NCBI GenBank assembly: GCA_019454915.1
Contig: JACFNM010000223.1
Span: 1 to 6,880 of the forward strand
DNA: 6,880 nucleotides
Reading direction: 5' to 3'
Source: Chitinophagaceae bacterium
GTDB lineage: Bacteria > Bacteroidota > Bacteroidia > Chitinophagales > Chitinophagaceae
The notes under the pieces were generated by a model. The model had not been told where the DNA came from and did no database searches. It saw only the letters and a list, made by a program, of their open reading frames with translations. Within the stretch, counting starts at the first letter, position 1; every line of letters starts with the position of its first letter. The position numbers and the translations under genes are program-made. Of the stretch, positions 1-5,492 are shown one piece after another.

Positions 1-872
1 TGTCCCCCAAACCAAAGTATCCCTACAAAAACAAGGACGCCTAAAAATTCAGACATCGGCGAAGCGAGATCCCTCCGCCGGCTAATCTTATTTTTCGCTG
101 TCAGCAATTCATCATTGATTTTATTAAACCTGCCTTTCAGTAAGCCTTCCACATTAAAGGCCTTGATAACCCTTAATCCGTTCAACGTTTCATCAAGCAC
201 AGAAAGCGACTCGCCTAACCTTATGGCTGCTTCATTGGATTGCTTCTTCAACGCACGGGAAACGCGCCCCAGGATAAATCCTACCAGCGGGATGCAAATG
301 AGTATGGCGATGGTGAGTTCAGGACTGATATAGAACAACACCGCAAAGTTGATGATGATGGTTAGCGGATCGCGAACCCAACCCTCTAAAGCGCCAACGA
401 GCGACACTTCCACCTCGGATACGTCATTGGTAATCCGGCTGATTAAATCTCCTTTTCTCTTTTCGGTAAAATAGCCGATGGGCAGATTCAGAATTTTTTC
501 ATACAGTTCAGCGCGCAGTTTATTGACAATCTGATTCTTGATGGGGTTCAGAATATTAAAGGAAAAATAAAGAAACAGGTTTTTCAGAAATATGGACAGA
601 ACGATGATAATACAGATAAATGCCAGAGCGCCCACCGGATTCAGATCGGTTACCCAATAGCTGAGTAATTCACGGATATAGGCCGTCAGCGGGCTGTCTG
701 CTTTCGGAACCATACCCGCATTATCGCCCATAAAAATCAAATCAAAAAACGGAGCCAACATTCCCAGCGACACCACGGAAAATATAATAGAAAGTACGAT
801 GCAGACAAAATATAATACGATGCTGTATTTGTAGTCCTTTAAATAATTAAAAATCCTTGAATACTTCTTCAT
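1..872 (-). CDS. ABC exporter (MsbA-like), N-terminal transmembrane domain, partial
   Basis: This reading frame starts at an ATG (872-870) and stays open for 290 codons to the left edge, so the C-terminal part is missing. The visible portion is the membrane domain of a type I (MsbA/lipid- or multidrug-type) ABC exporter. Hydrophobic segments lie at about residues 17-40, 82-105, 163-182, 185-205 and 272-290. Family hallmarks are GDLISRITNDVSEVE (141-155) in the intracellular loop after helix 2, preceded by LPIGYFTEKRKG, and LNGLRVIKAFNVE (about 230-242). Homologues are about 600 residues with a C-terminal ATPase domain (Walker A, LSGGQ, Walker B), expected beyond the window. The likely role is ATP-driven export of a lipid or hydrophobic compound across the inner membrane as a homodimer; the substrate cannot be told from this half. 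It lies 56 bases after the permease gene, probably in the same operon. An in-frame TTG exists upstream, but the ATG gives the usual short cytoplasmic N-terminus. Confidence 0.9.
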   Translation of the reverse strand, partial: MKKYSRIFNYLKDYKYSIVLYFVCIVLSIIFSVVSLGMLAPFFDLIFMGDNAGMVPKADSPLTAYIRELLSYWVTDLNPVGALAFICIIIVLSIFLKNLFLYFSFNILNPIKNQIVNKLRAELYEKILNLPIGYFTEKRKGDLISRITNDVSEVEVSLVGALEGWVRDPLTIIINFAVLFYISPELTIAILICIPLVGFILGRVSRALKKQSNEAAIRLGESLSVLDETLNGLRVIKAFNVEGLLKGRFNKINDELLTAKNKISRRRDLASPMSEFLGVLVFVGILWFGG

Positions 873-896
873 TATCCGGTAAGTCAGATTGAGGGG

Positions 897-904
897 CAAA
901 GTAA
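897..904 (-). promoter_or_regulatory. Possible -7 promoter element before the ABC exporter
   Basis: On the minus strand this reads TTACTTTG, one mismatch from the Bacteroidota -7 consensus TAnnTTTG, and it lies about 25 bases before the exporter ATG at 872. It would give the exporter its own promoter in addition to read-through from rbfA and the permease. I see no clear -33 element, so the support is weak. Confidence 0.3.
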
Positions 905-928
905 ATAAAATAGCTCATAGCTTCCCGC

Positions 929-2149
929 CTAATTTCTTAATTCAAAAGACTGGGCAGCAGCCCGCTTTGCCGGCAGCCAGGAAGCCACCAAGGCAATGAC
1001 GAAGACGGTAAACGCCACTATCACAAAGTCACTAAAAATCATTTTGACGGGATAATAATCTATCACAAACGAATTCCCTTCCAGAGGAACGAGTTTAAAA
1101 TGAAGCTGGAGATAACACAAGACGATTGCCATCAGCATGCCGATTCCAGCACCTATCCCTGCCAGCAATACGCCTTCCGACAGAAATACTTTTTGAATCC
1201 ATGACCGGGTAGCGCCCATGGATTGCAATATCTGGATATCCTTTTGCTTTTCCAGAACCAGCATACTGAGCGCTCCTATCATATTAAAAGCGGCTACGAT
1301 GAGCACGAGGATAAAAATACCGAATATGGCATATTTTTCCAGTCGCATCACATTGTACAGGCTGCTGTTCTGCTCATACCTTGTCTGAATTTTGTACTCA
1401 GGACCCAGCAGCGTTTGGAGTTGCTTCTTCGCCGCGTCTTCCTTTTCCGGAGCATCAACCGCTATCTCCGCAGCCGTGTATTCATCGGGCGCGAAATTCA
1501 TATACGCTTTTACAAAATCTATATTGGTAAGCACATATTTATTATCAAATTCCTGCTGGCTGGCAAAAGCGCCGTTGGGCACAATCCTTCCTTCGTTAAA
1601 AGCTGCTAAGGGGTTACTGAGGTCATCTCCGCCCTTCTTAGGCAGGTATATCGTAAGCCCTCCTACCGCCCGGTCGCTGAGCACGGCAACGGCATTTTCA
1701 ATACCAACGCCTAATACGGCGCCCGGATGCTCCTCATCGCCCAATAAATACTTACCCCTGATAATGCTTTGGCCGACGGTCGTTACTTCGGTATAATTGG
1801 AATCTACACCCTTTAGCTCCACAATAGCCTGGTAATCCTGGTTTTGCAAAAGCGCTTTTTCTTCCACCACCATTGAAACCGTAGAGATGTATTGGGATTC
1901 TTTAATGGATTTTATCTGCTCCGGGGTAAGTATCATTGACTTTCCGGTAGCGGCCGTGATGCGGATATCAGTATAAAAGGTTGAGTACAGCGATTTCACC
2001 AGGTCTTCGAAGCCGTTAAAGGCGCTCCATAAAACCAACAGCGCGGCGGTGGCAAATGTAATAGCCGTCACACTTACCCAGGCTATAATATTAATAGCAT
2101 TGGTAGATTTTTTGGCTTTAAAATATCTCCATGCAAAGCGTAAATACAA
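929..2149 (-). CDS. LolC/LolE-type (FtsX-like) ABC transporter permease
   Basis: The product is about 406 residues, the usual length for permeases of the lipoprotein-releasing LolCDE type. The layout is typical: one helix near the N-terminus (about 20-45), a large extracytoplasmic domain (about 46-270), then three C-terminal helices (about 273-298, 325-350, 370-393) forming the FtsX-like domain. The segment IGALSMLVLEKQKDIQILQS with MGATRSWIQKVF (291-322) is the characteristic conserved loop that contacts the ATPase, and the end SWLPAKRAAAQ (390-400) is also typical. In this family the permease works with a LolD-like ATPase to move lipoproteins from the inner membrane to the periplasmic carrier; no LolD gene is in this window. 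The start is uncertain: the frame opens at TTG (2149), with an in-frame stop 15 bases further up and no ATG in the N-terminal region, so TTG or the ATT at 2155 would be used. Being 70 bases downstream of rbfA fits co-transcription. Confidence 0.9.
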   Translation of the reverse strand: MYLRFAWRYFKAKKSTNAINIIAWVSVTAITFATAALLVLWSAFNGFEDLVKSLYSTFYTDIRITAATGKSMILTPEQIKSIKESQYISTVSMVVEEKALLQNQDYQAIVELKGVDSNYTEVTTVGQSIIRGKYLLGDEEHPGAVLGVGIENAVAVLSDRAVGGLTIYLPKKGGDDLSNPLAAFNEGRIVPNGAFASQQEFDNKYVLTNIDFVKAYMNFAPDEYTAAEIAVDAPEKEDAAKKQLQTLLGPEYKIQTRYEQNSSLYNVMRLEKYAIFGIFILVLIVAAFNMIGALSMLVLEKQKDIQILQSMGATRSWIQKVFLSEGVLLAGIGAGIGMLMAIVLCYLQLHFKLVPLEGNSFVIDYYPVKMIFSDFVIVAFTVFVIALVASWLPAKRAAAQSFELRN

Positions 2150-2219
2150 GATAATTCGATTTTAGCGTTATTCACCGGAACTTATAGGGCAAAGAGCCTC
2201 CCGGCGACAAGCGGTAATA

Positions 2220-2591
2220 TTAGTGATCCTTCTTATCCTTTTCTTCATTGATCTTTTTGAGCAATTCTTCCATCTTAAAGACGTAATCGAGGGTATCATC
2301 CACGTAAAACTTCAACTCGGGAATCCGCCGCAACTGATGCTTTACTCTGGAGGACAATTCCTTTTTTATCTCCCAGGCTCTGTCTTCGATTCTTTTCAGT
2401 CCCCGTTCCGGATCTTTCAACTGAAAAAAACTCAGGTAAATTCTCGCCTCGAGCAAATCAGGCGTTACCTTGACGGAAGATATGGAAACCATCCCTCCGT
2501 CGAGCATCGTCAGCCCTAATCGCTGAAATATCTCGTTGAACTCTTCATATAATAAACCGGCAACCTGTTTTTGACGTTTTCCTTCCTGCAT
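2220..2591 (-). CDS. rbfA: 30S ribosome-binding factor RbfA
   Basis: RbfA is a small cytoplasmic KH-domain protein that binds the 30S subunit and assists late maturation of 16S rRNA, including its 5' end, and is important in cold adaptation. The 123-residue product shows the family pattern: a basic N-terminus (KRQKQVAGLLYEEFNEIFQR), then SISSVKVTPDLLEARIYLSF with alternating strand residues, then the helix RAWEIKKELSSRVKHQLRRI, the short signature PELKFYVDDTLDY and a charged lysine/glutamate tail. I chose the ATG at 2591-2589. A TTG three codons upstream (2600) is in frame, but the ATG gives the N-terminus usual for the family. It is the first gene of the leftward block and is followed by the LolC-like permease, an arrangement I recall from other Bacteroidota (memory, not checked). 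Length and motifs are normal. Confidence 0.95.
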   Translation of the reverse strand: MQEGKRQKQVAGLLYEEFNEIFQRLGLTMLDGGMVSISSVKVTPDLLEARIYLSFFQLKDPERGLKRIEDRAWEIKKELSSRVKHQLRRIPELKFYVDDTLDYVFKMEELLKKINEEKDKKDH

Positions 2592-2663
2592 TTCATTCAA
2601 ATTTAGTAGTCATCAAATAATCACCTGCTAAATGCGGGAAACCTCATTTGTTTCCTGCATCTC

Positions 2664-2671
2664 TAAAGTTA
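2664..2671 (-). promoter_or_regulatory. Possible -7 promoter element for rbfA
   Basis: On the minus strand this reads TAACTTTA, one mismatch from TAnnTTTG, and it lies 73 bases before the rbfA ATG. It sits downstream of the leftward terminator at 2682-2716, so it could serve rbfA independently of any leader transcript from further right. No -33 element is evident. Confidence 0.3.
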
Positions 2672-2681
2672 ACTATATTCT

Positions 2682-2716
2682 AAAATAAAAAAAGGGCAGC
2701 ATAGAAATGCTCGCCC
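2682..2716 (-). terminator. Leftward intrinsic terminator upstream of rbfA
   Basis: Arms 2694-2702 (GGGCAGCAT on plus) and 2707-2716 (ATGCTCGCCC) pair over nine base pairs with a one-base bulge at 2712 and an AGAA loop on plus. Read leftward, the hairpin is followed at once by seven T (2693-2687) and then ATTTT. This is a textbook rho-independent terminator for a leftward transcript. It lies about 90 bases before the rbfA start and there is no leftward gene to its right, so it would end a short leader or small RNA. Read rightward it lacks a T tract. Confidence 0.7.
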
Positions 2717-2738
2717 GTTTAAAATCCAATATCCTATG

Positions 2739-2788
2739 AAAAACTGGCGCAAATATAAGGGGAAGAAAATTGTAAAACGCCAGTTTTT
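2739..2788. repeat. 11-bp perfect inverted repeat with 28-base spacer
   Basis: AAAAACTGGCG at 2739-2749 is exactly complementary to CGCCAGTTTTT at 2778-2788. The spacer is A/G-rich on plus. Read rightward, the repeat is followed after seven bases by nine T (2796-2804), which makes it terminator-like for a rightward transcript, but no rightward gene precedes it. The left arm overlaps the expected start of the leftward transcript from the -7 element at 2750-2757, so an operator-type role is also possible. Confidence 0.6.
2750..2757 (-). promoter_or_regulatory. Leftward promoter -7 element, exact TAnnTTTG match
   Basis: The minus strand reads TATATTTG, an exact match to the Bacteroidota -7 consensus. 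A transcript would begin near 2740-2745 and meet the terminator at 2716-2682 after only about 55-60 bases. A T-rich stretch upstream (around 2774-2777) is a poor -33 candidate. The element lies inside the loop of the 2739-2788 inverted repeat. Confidence 0.45.
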
Positions 2789-2928
2789 GAATTTATTTTT
2801 TTTTGGAACAGAATAGTGATTTTCTATATGGATTGAGTAGAAATAGTTGCGATTCCATACAATGGGTATGAAGTATTCATTGCCAAAAAATGCTTAATAT
2901 GCGGTCTGAATCAGATTTCCCTTAAAAT

Positions 2929-3513
2929 ATGTATTCTATTCTACGCGATAATATTGAAAAGACGCTGGGACACCCAATCAGTGATACCGTCTTCCATTCA
3001 TTTACAGAATGTGTATTTCCGAAATCGTTTGAAAAGAAAACTCTTTTAGCGGAAGAGGGGAAATATTGCAGGTACGTCTATTTTGTAGAAGAAGGCTCCT
3101 GTTATTCTTATCTGACAGACGACAAAGGAGAGAAACACGCCATTCAGTTTTCCCTTGAAGGATACTGGATTTCCGACCTCTACAGTTTTTTTTCCGATAG
3201 AAAGGGAATCTATAATATTGAAACCCTGGAGAATTCACGATTACTCCTGCTGAATAAGGAAAACTTTCAGAAAGCCTGCGATTTATGCCCGGAGATTGAT
3301 CGGTTTTTCCGTTTGCTGATTCAAAACGCTTTCGTGTCGCTGCAGTACCGGCTTGCCAAGACAAACAGCGAGGATGCCGAAGCACGATACCTGGAATTTT
3401 CCCAACAGTATCCTCAATTCAATCAGCGGATTCCCCAATACCTGATCGCGTCTTACCTGGGCATAAAGCCACAATCATTGAGTCGTATCCGAAAAGAAAT
3501 TGCCGGTAAGTGA
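2929..3513 (+). CDS. Crp/Fnr-family transcriptional regulator
   Basis: The 194-residue protein has the two-part layout of the Crp/Fnr family. An N-terminal cyclic-nucleotide-binding-like beta-roll covers about residues 25-115 (KTLLAEEGKYCRYVYFVEEG, then AIQFSLEGYWISDLYSFFSD). A linking helix at about 117-146 is followed by a short C-terminal helix-turn-helix, about 168-191, with RIPQYLIASYLGIKPQSLSR as its signature. This short form is common in Bacteroidota. I do not see the arginine-serine pair that contacts cAMP in true Crp, and there is no cluster of cysteines like that of Fnr, so the effector is unknown and it may respond to another ligand or none. The ATG at 2929 gives a typical N-terminus. 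It is divergent from rbfA and 84 bases upstream of the YceI-family gene, a possible target. CGGTAA repeats overlap its 3' end. Confidence 0.9.
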   Translation: MYSILRDNIEKTLGHPISDTVFHSFTECVFPKSFEKKTLLAEEGKYCRYVYFVEEGSCYSYLTDDKGEKHAIQFSLEGYWISDLYSFFSDRKGIYNIETLENSRLLLLNKENFQKACDLCPEIDRFFRLLIQNAFVSLQYRLAKTNSEDAEARYLEFSQQYPQFNQRIPQYLIASYLGIKPQSLSRIRKEIAGK

Positions 3514-3526
3514 TTACCGCCGGTAA
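3504..3526. repeat. Alternating CGGTAA / TTACCG repeats at the regulator stop codon
   Basis: CGGTAA at 3504-3509, TTACCG at 3514-3519 and CGGTAA at 3521-3526 form two overlapping inverted repeats (spacers of 4 and 1 bases) and a direct repeat of GCCGGTAA. The stop codon TGA (3511-3513) lies in the first spacer. No T tract follows, so it is not an ordinary intrinsic terminator. It could be a protein-binding site upstream of the YceI-family gene or an RNA hairpin protecting the 3' end. Confidence 0.5.
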
Positions 3527-3574
3527 AAGTCCCATTTATTAACACAGGTGAATGAGTTGTTTGATTCTCTTTGC

Positions 3575-3582
3575 CAACTTTG
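3575..3582 (+). promoter_or_regulatory. Probable -7 promoter element for the YceI-family gene
   Basis: CAACTTTG is one mismatch from TAnnTTTG and lies about 15 bases before the ATG at 3598, so the transcript would have a very short leader. A TTTG at 3560-3563 is too close to be a standard -33 element. This placement also argues against the in-frame TTG at 3571 as the start codon. Confidence 0.4.
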
Positions 3583-3597
3583 TGCCATCAAAATAAA

Positions 3598-4152
3598 ATG
3601 ACAAATATTATGGCAAATCAAACGAAATGGACTTTAGATCCGGCACACAGTGAACTTCTCTTCAAGGTGAGACACATGATGATCGCTAACGTACAGGGCG
3701 AATTCAGGGATTTTCATGCTACCATCTCCACTGAAGGAGATGATTTCAGTAAAGGATCAGTGGAAGTTACTATAGAAGCAGCTTCCGTCCTCACCAATAG
3801 TGAAGATCGCAATAAGCATTTAAGAAGTGCAGACTTCTTCGACGTTGAAAATTTCAAAGAATTGAAGTTTAAAAGCACCTCTTTCAAGAAACTGGATGAA
3901 GAAAATTATCTGCTGAAGGGTATGCTTAATATAAAAGGGATAGAAAAAGAGGTAAGCCTTGACGTAGAATATGGCGGATTGAACAAAGATCCCTGGGGAG
4001 TAATGAAAGCGGGCTTCTCTTTCACCGGGAAAATAAACAGAAAAGACTGGGGCTTAAACTGGAATGCAGCTCTCGAATCCGGTGGCGTTCTCGTAAGCGA
4101 TGAGGTAAGGATCAATGGAGACATTCAGTTCATCAAAGAAGCGGCGAAATAA
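3598..4152 (+). CDS. YceI-family protein (lipocalin-like lipid-binding fold)
   Basis: The 184-residue product is a YceI-family protein. These form a lipocalin-like beta-barrel that binds polyprenyl or fatty-acyl-type molecules; biological roles vary and are mostly unsettled. Hallmarks counted from this start are WTLDPAHSELLFKVRHMM (11-28), the strand-loop pattern through SVEVTIEAASVLTNSEDRNKHLRS, then FFDVENFKELKFKSTSF, and the C-terminal GVLVSDEVRINGDIQF. No signal peptide is visible, so it is predicted to be cytoplasmic, unlike the periplasmic E. coli YceI. I chose the ATG at 3598, which has an A-rich run just before it, as is usual for Bacteroidota starts; an ATG at 3610 (protein MANQTKW...) is equally compatible with the family. 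A TTG at 3571 is rejected because it overlaps the promoter. It follows the Crp/Fnr gene and ends in its own terminator. Confidence 0.92.
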   Translation: MTNIMANQTKWTLDPAHSELLFKVRHMMIANVQGEFRDFHATISTEGDDFSKGSVEVTIEAASVLTNSEDRNKHLRSADFFDVENFKELKFKSTSFKKLDEENYLLKGMLNIKGIEKEVSLDVEYGGLNKDPWGVMKAGFSFTGKINRKDWGLNWNAALESGGVLVSDEVRINGDIQFIKEAAK

Positions 4153-4175
4153 ACTCAACGTGGATTATTTGACAG

Positions 4176-4203
4176 AAAGGAATTAGTACGACCTTCCTTT
4201 TTT
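4176..4203 (+). terminator. Intrinsic terminator of the YceI-family gene
   Basis: AAAGGAA (4176-4182) pairs with TTCCTTT (4194-4200) over seven base pairs with an 11-base loop, and the right arm runs into a six-T tract (4198-4203). It lies 24 bases after the stop codon at 4150-4152. The stem is A/T-rich, so termination may be partial. Confidence 0.65.
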
Positions 4204-4222
4204 AACTCCTTACAAAACACTA

Positions 4223-4279
4223 ATGAGAAGAACCAGACTACCATTTTCTGTTGCGCTTAAGCAAGTCCGGAAACAGTAG
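4223..4279 (+). other. Possible 18-residue ORF or small RNA before an orphan terminator
   Basis: ATG at 4223 opens an 18-codon frame (MRRTRLPFSVALKQVRKQ) ending in TAG at 4277-4279, eight bases before the hairpin at 4287. The peptide is strongly basic and I do not recognise it. No -7 element with a good match is visible between the preceding terminator and this ORF. The unit could instead be a non-coding RNA or YceI-transcript read-through ending at a second terminator. The call is tentative. Confidence 0.2.
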
Positions 4280-4286
4280 GAATGAG

Positions 4287-4322
4287 AGAGGATATCAACT
4301 TCGGATATCCTCTTCTTTTTTT
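4287..4322 (+). terminator. Strong rightward intrinsic terminator without an obvious gene
   Basis: AGAGGATATC (4287-4296) is exactly complementary to GATATCCTCT (4304-4313), giving a 10-bp stem with a seven-base loop, followed by TC and seven T (4316-4322). It is stronger than the terminator at 4176-4203 and lies about 135 bases after the YceI stop codon. It may be a back-up terminator for that gene or end an independent short transcript. Confidence 0.75.
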
Positions 4323-4598
4323 GCAGAATATCCAAAGTTGAAATTTCGGGTTGTTTTGCAGTTCAAGTGCAAAATTTGGATTCAACACACTGAGAAGCTC
4401 AAAAATCAGGAGAGGAAGGAGTATTGTGGAGGAATCCGAAAAATAAATGAATTCCTGATAGTTTGAGATTATCCATTAAATTTATACGGTAAAAAACGTT
4501 TAAACTTCTTACCAGGAATCCGAATATTAATCTTCTCCGGATAACGGGAAGTGATCAGGTAAGAAAAGCCCGTTGCTATTGACGCCAACAAAAACAAA

Positions 4599-5309
4599 AT
4601 GGAAAACTGCCAAAATTGTCATAAGTCTTTTGAGGGTAATTATTGCCCCGATTGCGGGCAGCCTGCTCGGTTAAGAAGAATTGACGGCAAGTATATCCGT
4701 GATGAAATATCCAGTGTTTTTAATCTGGATAAAGGCATCTTATTAACGATAAAAGAACTTTTCATCCGTCCGGGAAAAAGCATAAAAGATTTTTTAACTA
4801 CAGACCGCCACAGACTTGTGAAACCTATTTTATTCATCCTTATCACTTCTATTGCTTATAGTATCATCAATCATTATTTTAAGATAGAAGATCAGTACGT
4901 CAATTACAAGGGCATGAAGGGCACTACTGGCAGGATGTTTGCCTGGGTACAGGATAACTACGGCTATGCCAATATCATCATGGGCATTTTTATCGCCGGT
5001 ATGCTTAAACTATTCTTTATAAACTCTGGCTATAATTTTTATGAGGTACTTATCCTGCTCTGCTTCATTATGGGAATGGGCATGTTAATCTTTGCACTGT
5101 TTGCCCTTATTCAGGGAATTACGCGTGTGGACCTCATGACAACTGCGGGTATAATATCCATGATTTATATTACATTGGCCATTGCGGATTTTTATGGAAG
5201 AAAAAAGCCAATCAACTATCTTAAAGCCGTCCTCGCCTACGTCGGCGGAATGGTATTTTTCAGCATCTCTCTTTTATTCTCAGGTATCCTGATTGATTTG
5301 ATTTTTTGA
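4599..5309 (+). CDS. DUF3667-type zinc-ribbon membrane protein
   Basis: The 236-residue protein begins with a short zinc ribbon: Cys4, Cys7, Cys16 and Cys19 (CQNC ... CPDCG). A cytoplasmic stretch follows with NLDKGILLTIKELFIRPGKS and DFLTTDRHRLVKP (about 42-75), a pattern I associate with the DUF3667 family of Bacteroidota, in which RPG-K followed by a basic-KP motif leads into the first helix. Five hydrophobic segments lie at about 75-92, 123-142, 146-173, 178-198 and 209-236. The family has no established function; an inner-membrane location with a cytosolic zinc ribbon is inferred. The ATG at 4599 is preceded by an A-rich run. It stands alone: a gene-poor stretch lies upstream, and a hairpin and then hsdM downstream. 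The base composition is low in G+C (20 of 60 in one hand-counted line, 4861-4920). Confidence 0.85.
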   Translation: MENCQNCHKSFEGNYCPDCGQPARLRRIDGKYIRDEISSVFNLDKGILLTIKELFIRPGKSIKDFLTTDRHRLVKPILFILITSIAYSIINHYFKIEDQYVNYKGMKGTTGRMFAWVQDNYGYANIIMGIFIAGMLKLFFINSGYNFYEVLILLCFIMGMGMLIFALFALIQGITRVDLMTTAGIISMIYITLAIADFYGRKKPINYLKAVLAYVGGMVFFSISLLFSGILIDLIF

Positions 5310-5310
5310 A

Positions 5311-5367
5311 CCGGAAAGATAACGTCTAGATAGTTTCGGGAAACAATCTATCCCCGTCTTCTTCCGG
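5311..5367. repeat. Long imperfect hairpin between the DUF3667 gene and hsdM
   Basis: CCGGAA (5311-5316) pairs with TTCCGG (5362-5367). Inside, TAGAT-A-GTTT (5327-5336) pairs with AAAC-A-ATCTA (5341-5350) around a CGGG loop with one A/A mismatch. It begins two bases after the DUF3667 stop codon. No T tract follows on either strand, so a classical intrinsic terminator is not supported; a transcript 3'-end hairpin is the most likely role. Confidence 0.5.
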
Positions 5368-5492
5368 AAACAGAAAACCGAATTTATTTTGAGCCGGTAT
5401 GATTGCGTCAACCCAACAAAGGATAAATGGCCGGGCGGTACTCATCAAATCTCCCTATTTTTATAATTTTAATACAGAACCTCAACTAATTA

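Larger units (their letters stand above)
2592..2928. other. Divergent intergenic region between rbfA and the Crp/Fnr gene
   Basis: This 337-base stretch holds no convincing protein gene. It carries, from left to right, a possible rbfA -7 element (2664-2671), a leftward intrinsic terminator (2682-2716), a leftward consensus -7 element (2750-2757), an 11-bp perfect inverted repeat (2739-2749 and 2778-2788) and a nine-T run (2796-2804). The right part (about 2810-2928) must hold the promoter of the Crp/Fnr gene, but I see no clear -7/-33 pair there. A 26-codon ORF runs rightward at 2736-2816 and encodes a very basic peptide; it has no supporting evidence. Confidence 0.7.
4204..4598. other. Long gene-poor region between YceI-family and DUF3667 genes
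   Basis: I find no convincing protein gene in these 395 bases. The left part holds an 18-codon ORF (4223-4279) followed by a strong terminator (4287-4322). The right part (4323-4598) is A/T-rich and holds several short inverted repeats: TTTTGCA/TGCAAAA (4354-4360, 4368-4374) and AACGGG/CCCGTT (4543-4548, 4569-4574), the latter in the likely leader of the next gene. A 71-codon frame at 4251-4466 reads through the terminator and has no family features, so I do not call it. Confidence 0.6.

Noticed and set aside
1223..1796. Rightward ORFs of 128 and 134 codons opposite the LolC-like permease
   Set aside because: They lie wholly antisense to a recognised permease and show no family features.
2736..2816. 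26-codon rightward ORF encoding a very basic peptide in the rbfA/crp intergenic region
   Set aside because: It consists largely of the inverted repeat and the poly-T run read as codons. There is no promoter or start-site support.
3571..3597. Upstream TTG start for the YceI-family protein
   Set aside because: It overlaps the likely -7 promoter element, and the extra nine residues are not part of the family pattern.
4354..4374. Hairpin TTTTGCA-GTTCAAG-TGCAAAA resembling a tRNA T-arm
   Set aside because: The loop resembles GTTCAA, but the required closing G-C pair is wrong and there are no matching acceptor, D or anticodon arms nearby, so it is neither a tRNA nor clear evidence of an attachment site.
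4251..4466. 71-codon rightward ORF in the gene-poor region
   Set aside because: It reads straight through the strong terminator at 4287-4322, has no recognisable domain and its composition looks like translated non-coding sequence.
4491..4514. GTTTAAAC palindrome within a GGTAA...TTACC repeat
   Set aside because: The arms are only five bases in an A/T-rich stretch with no neighbouring gene signal, so chance is sufficient.
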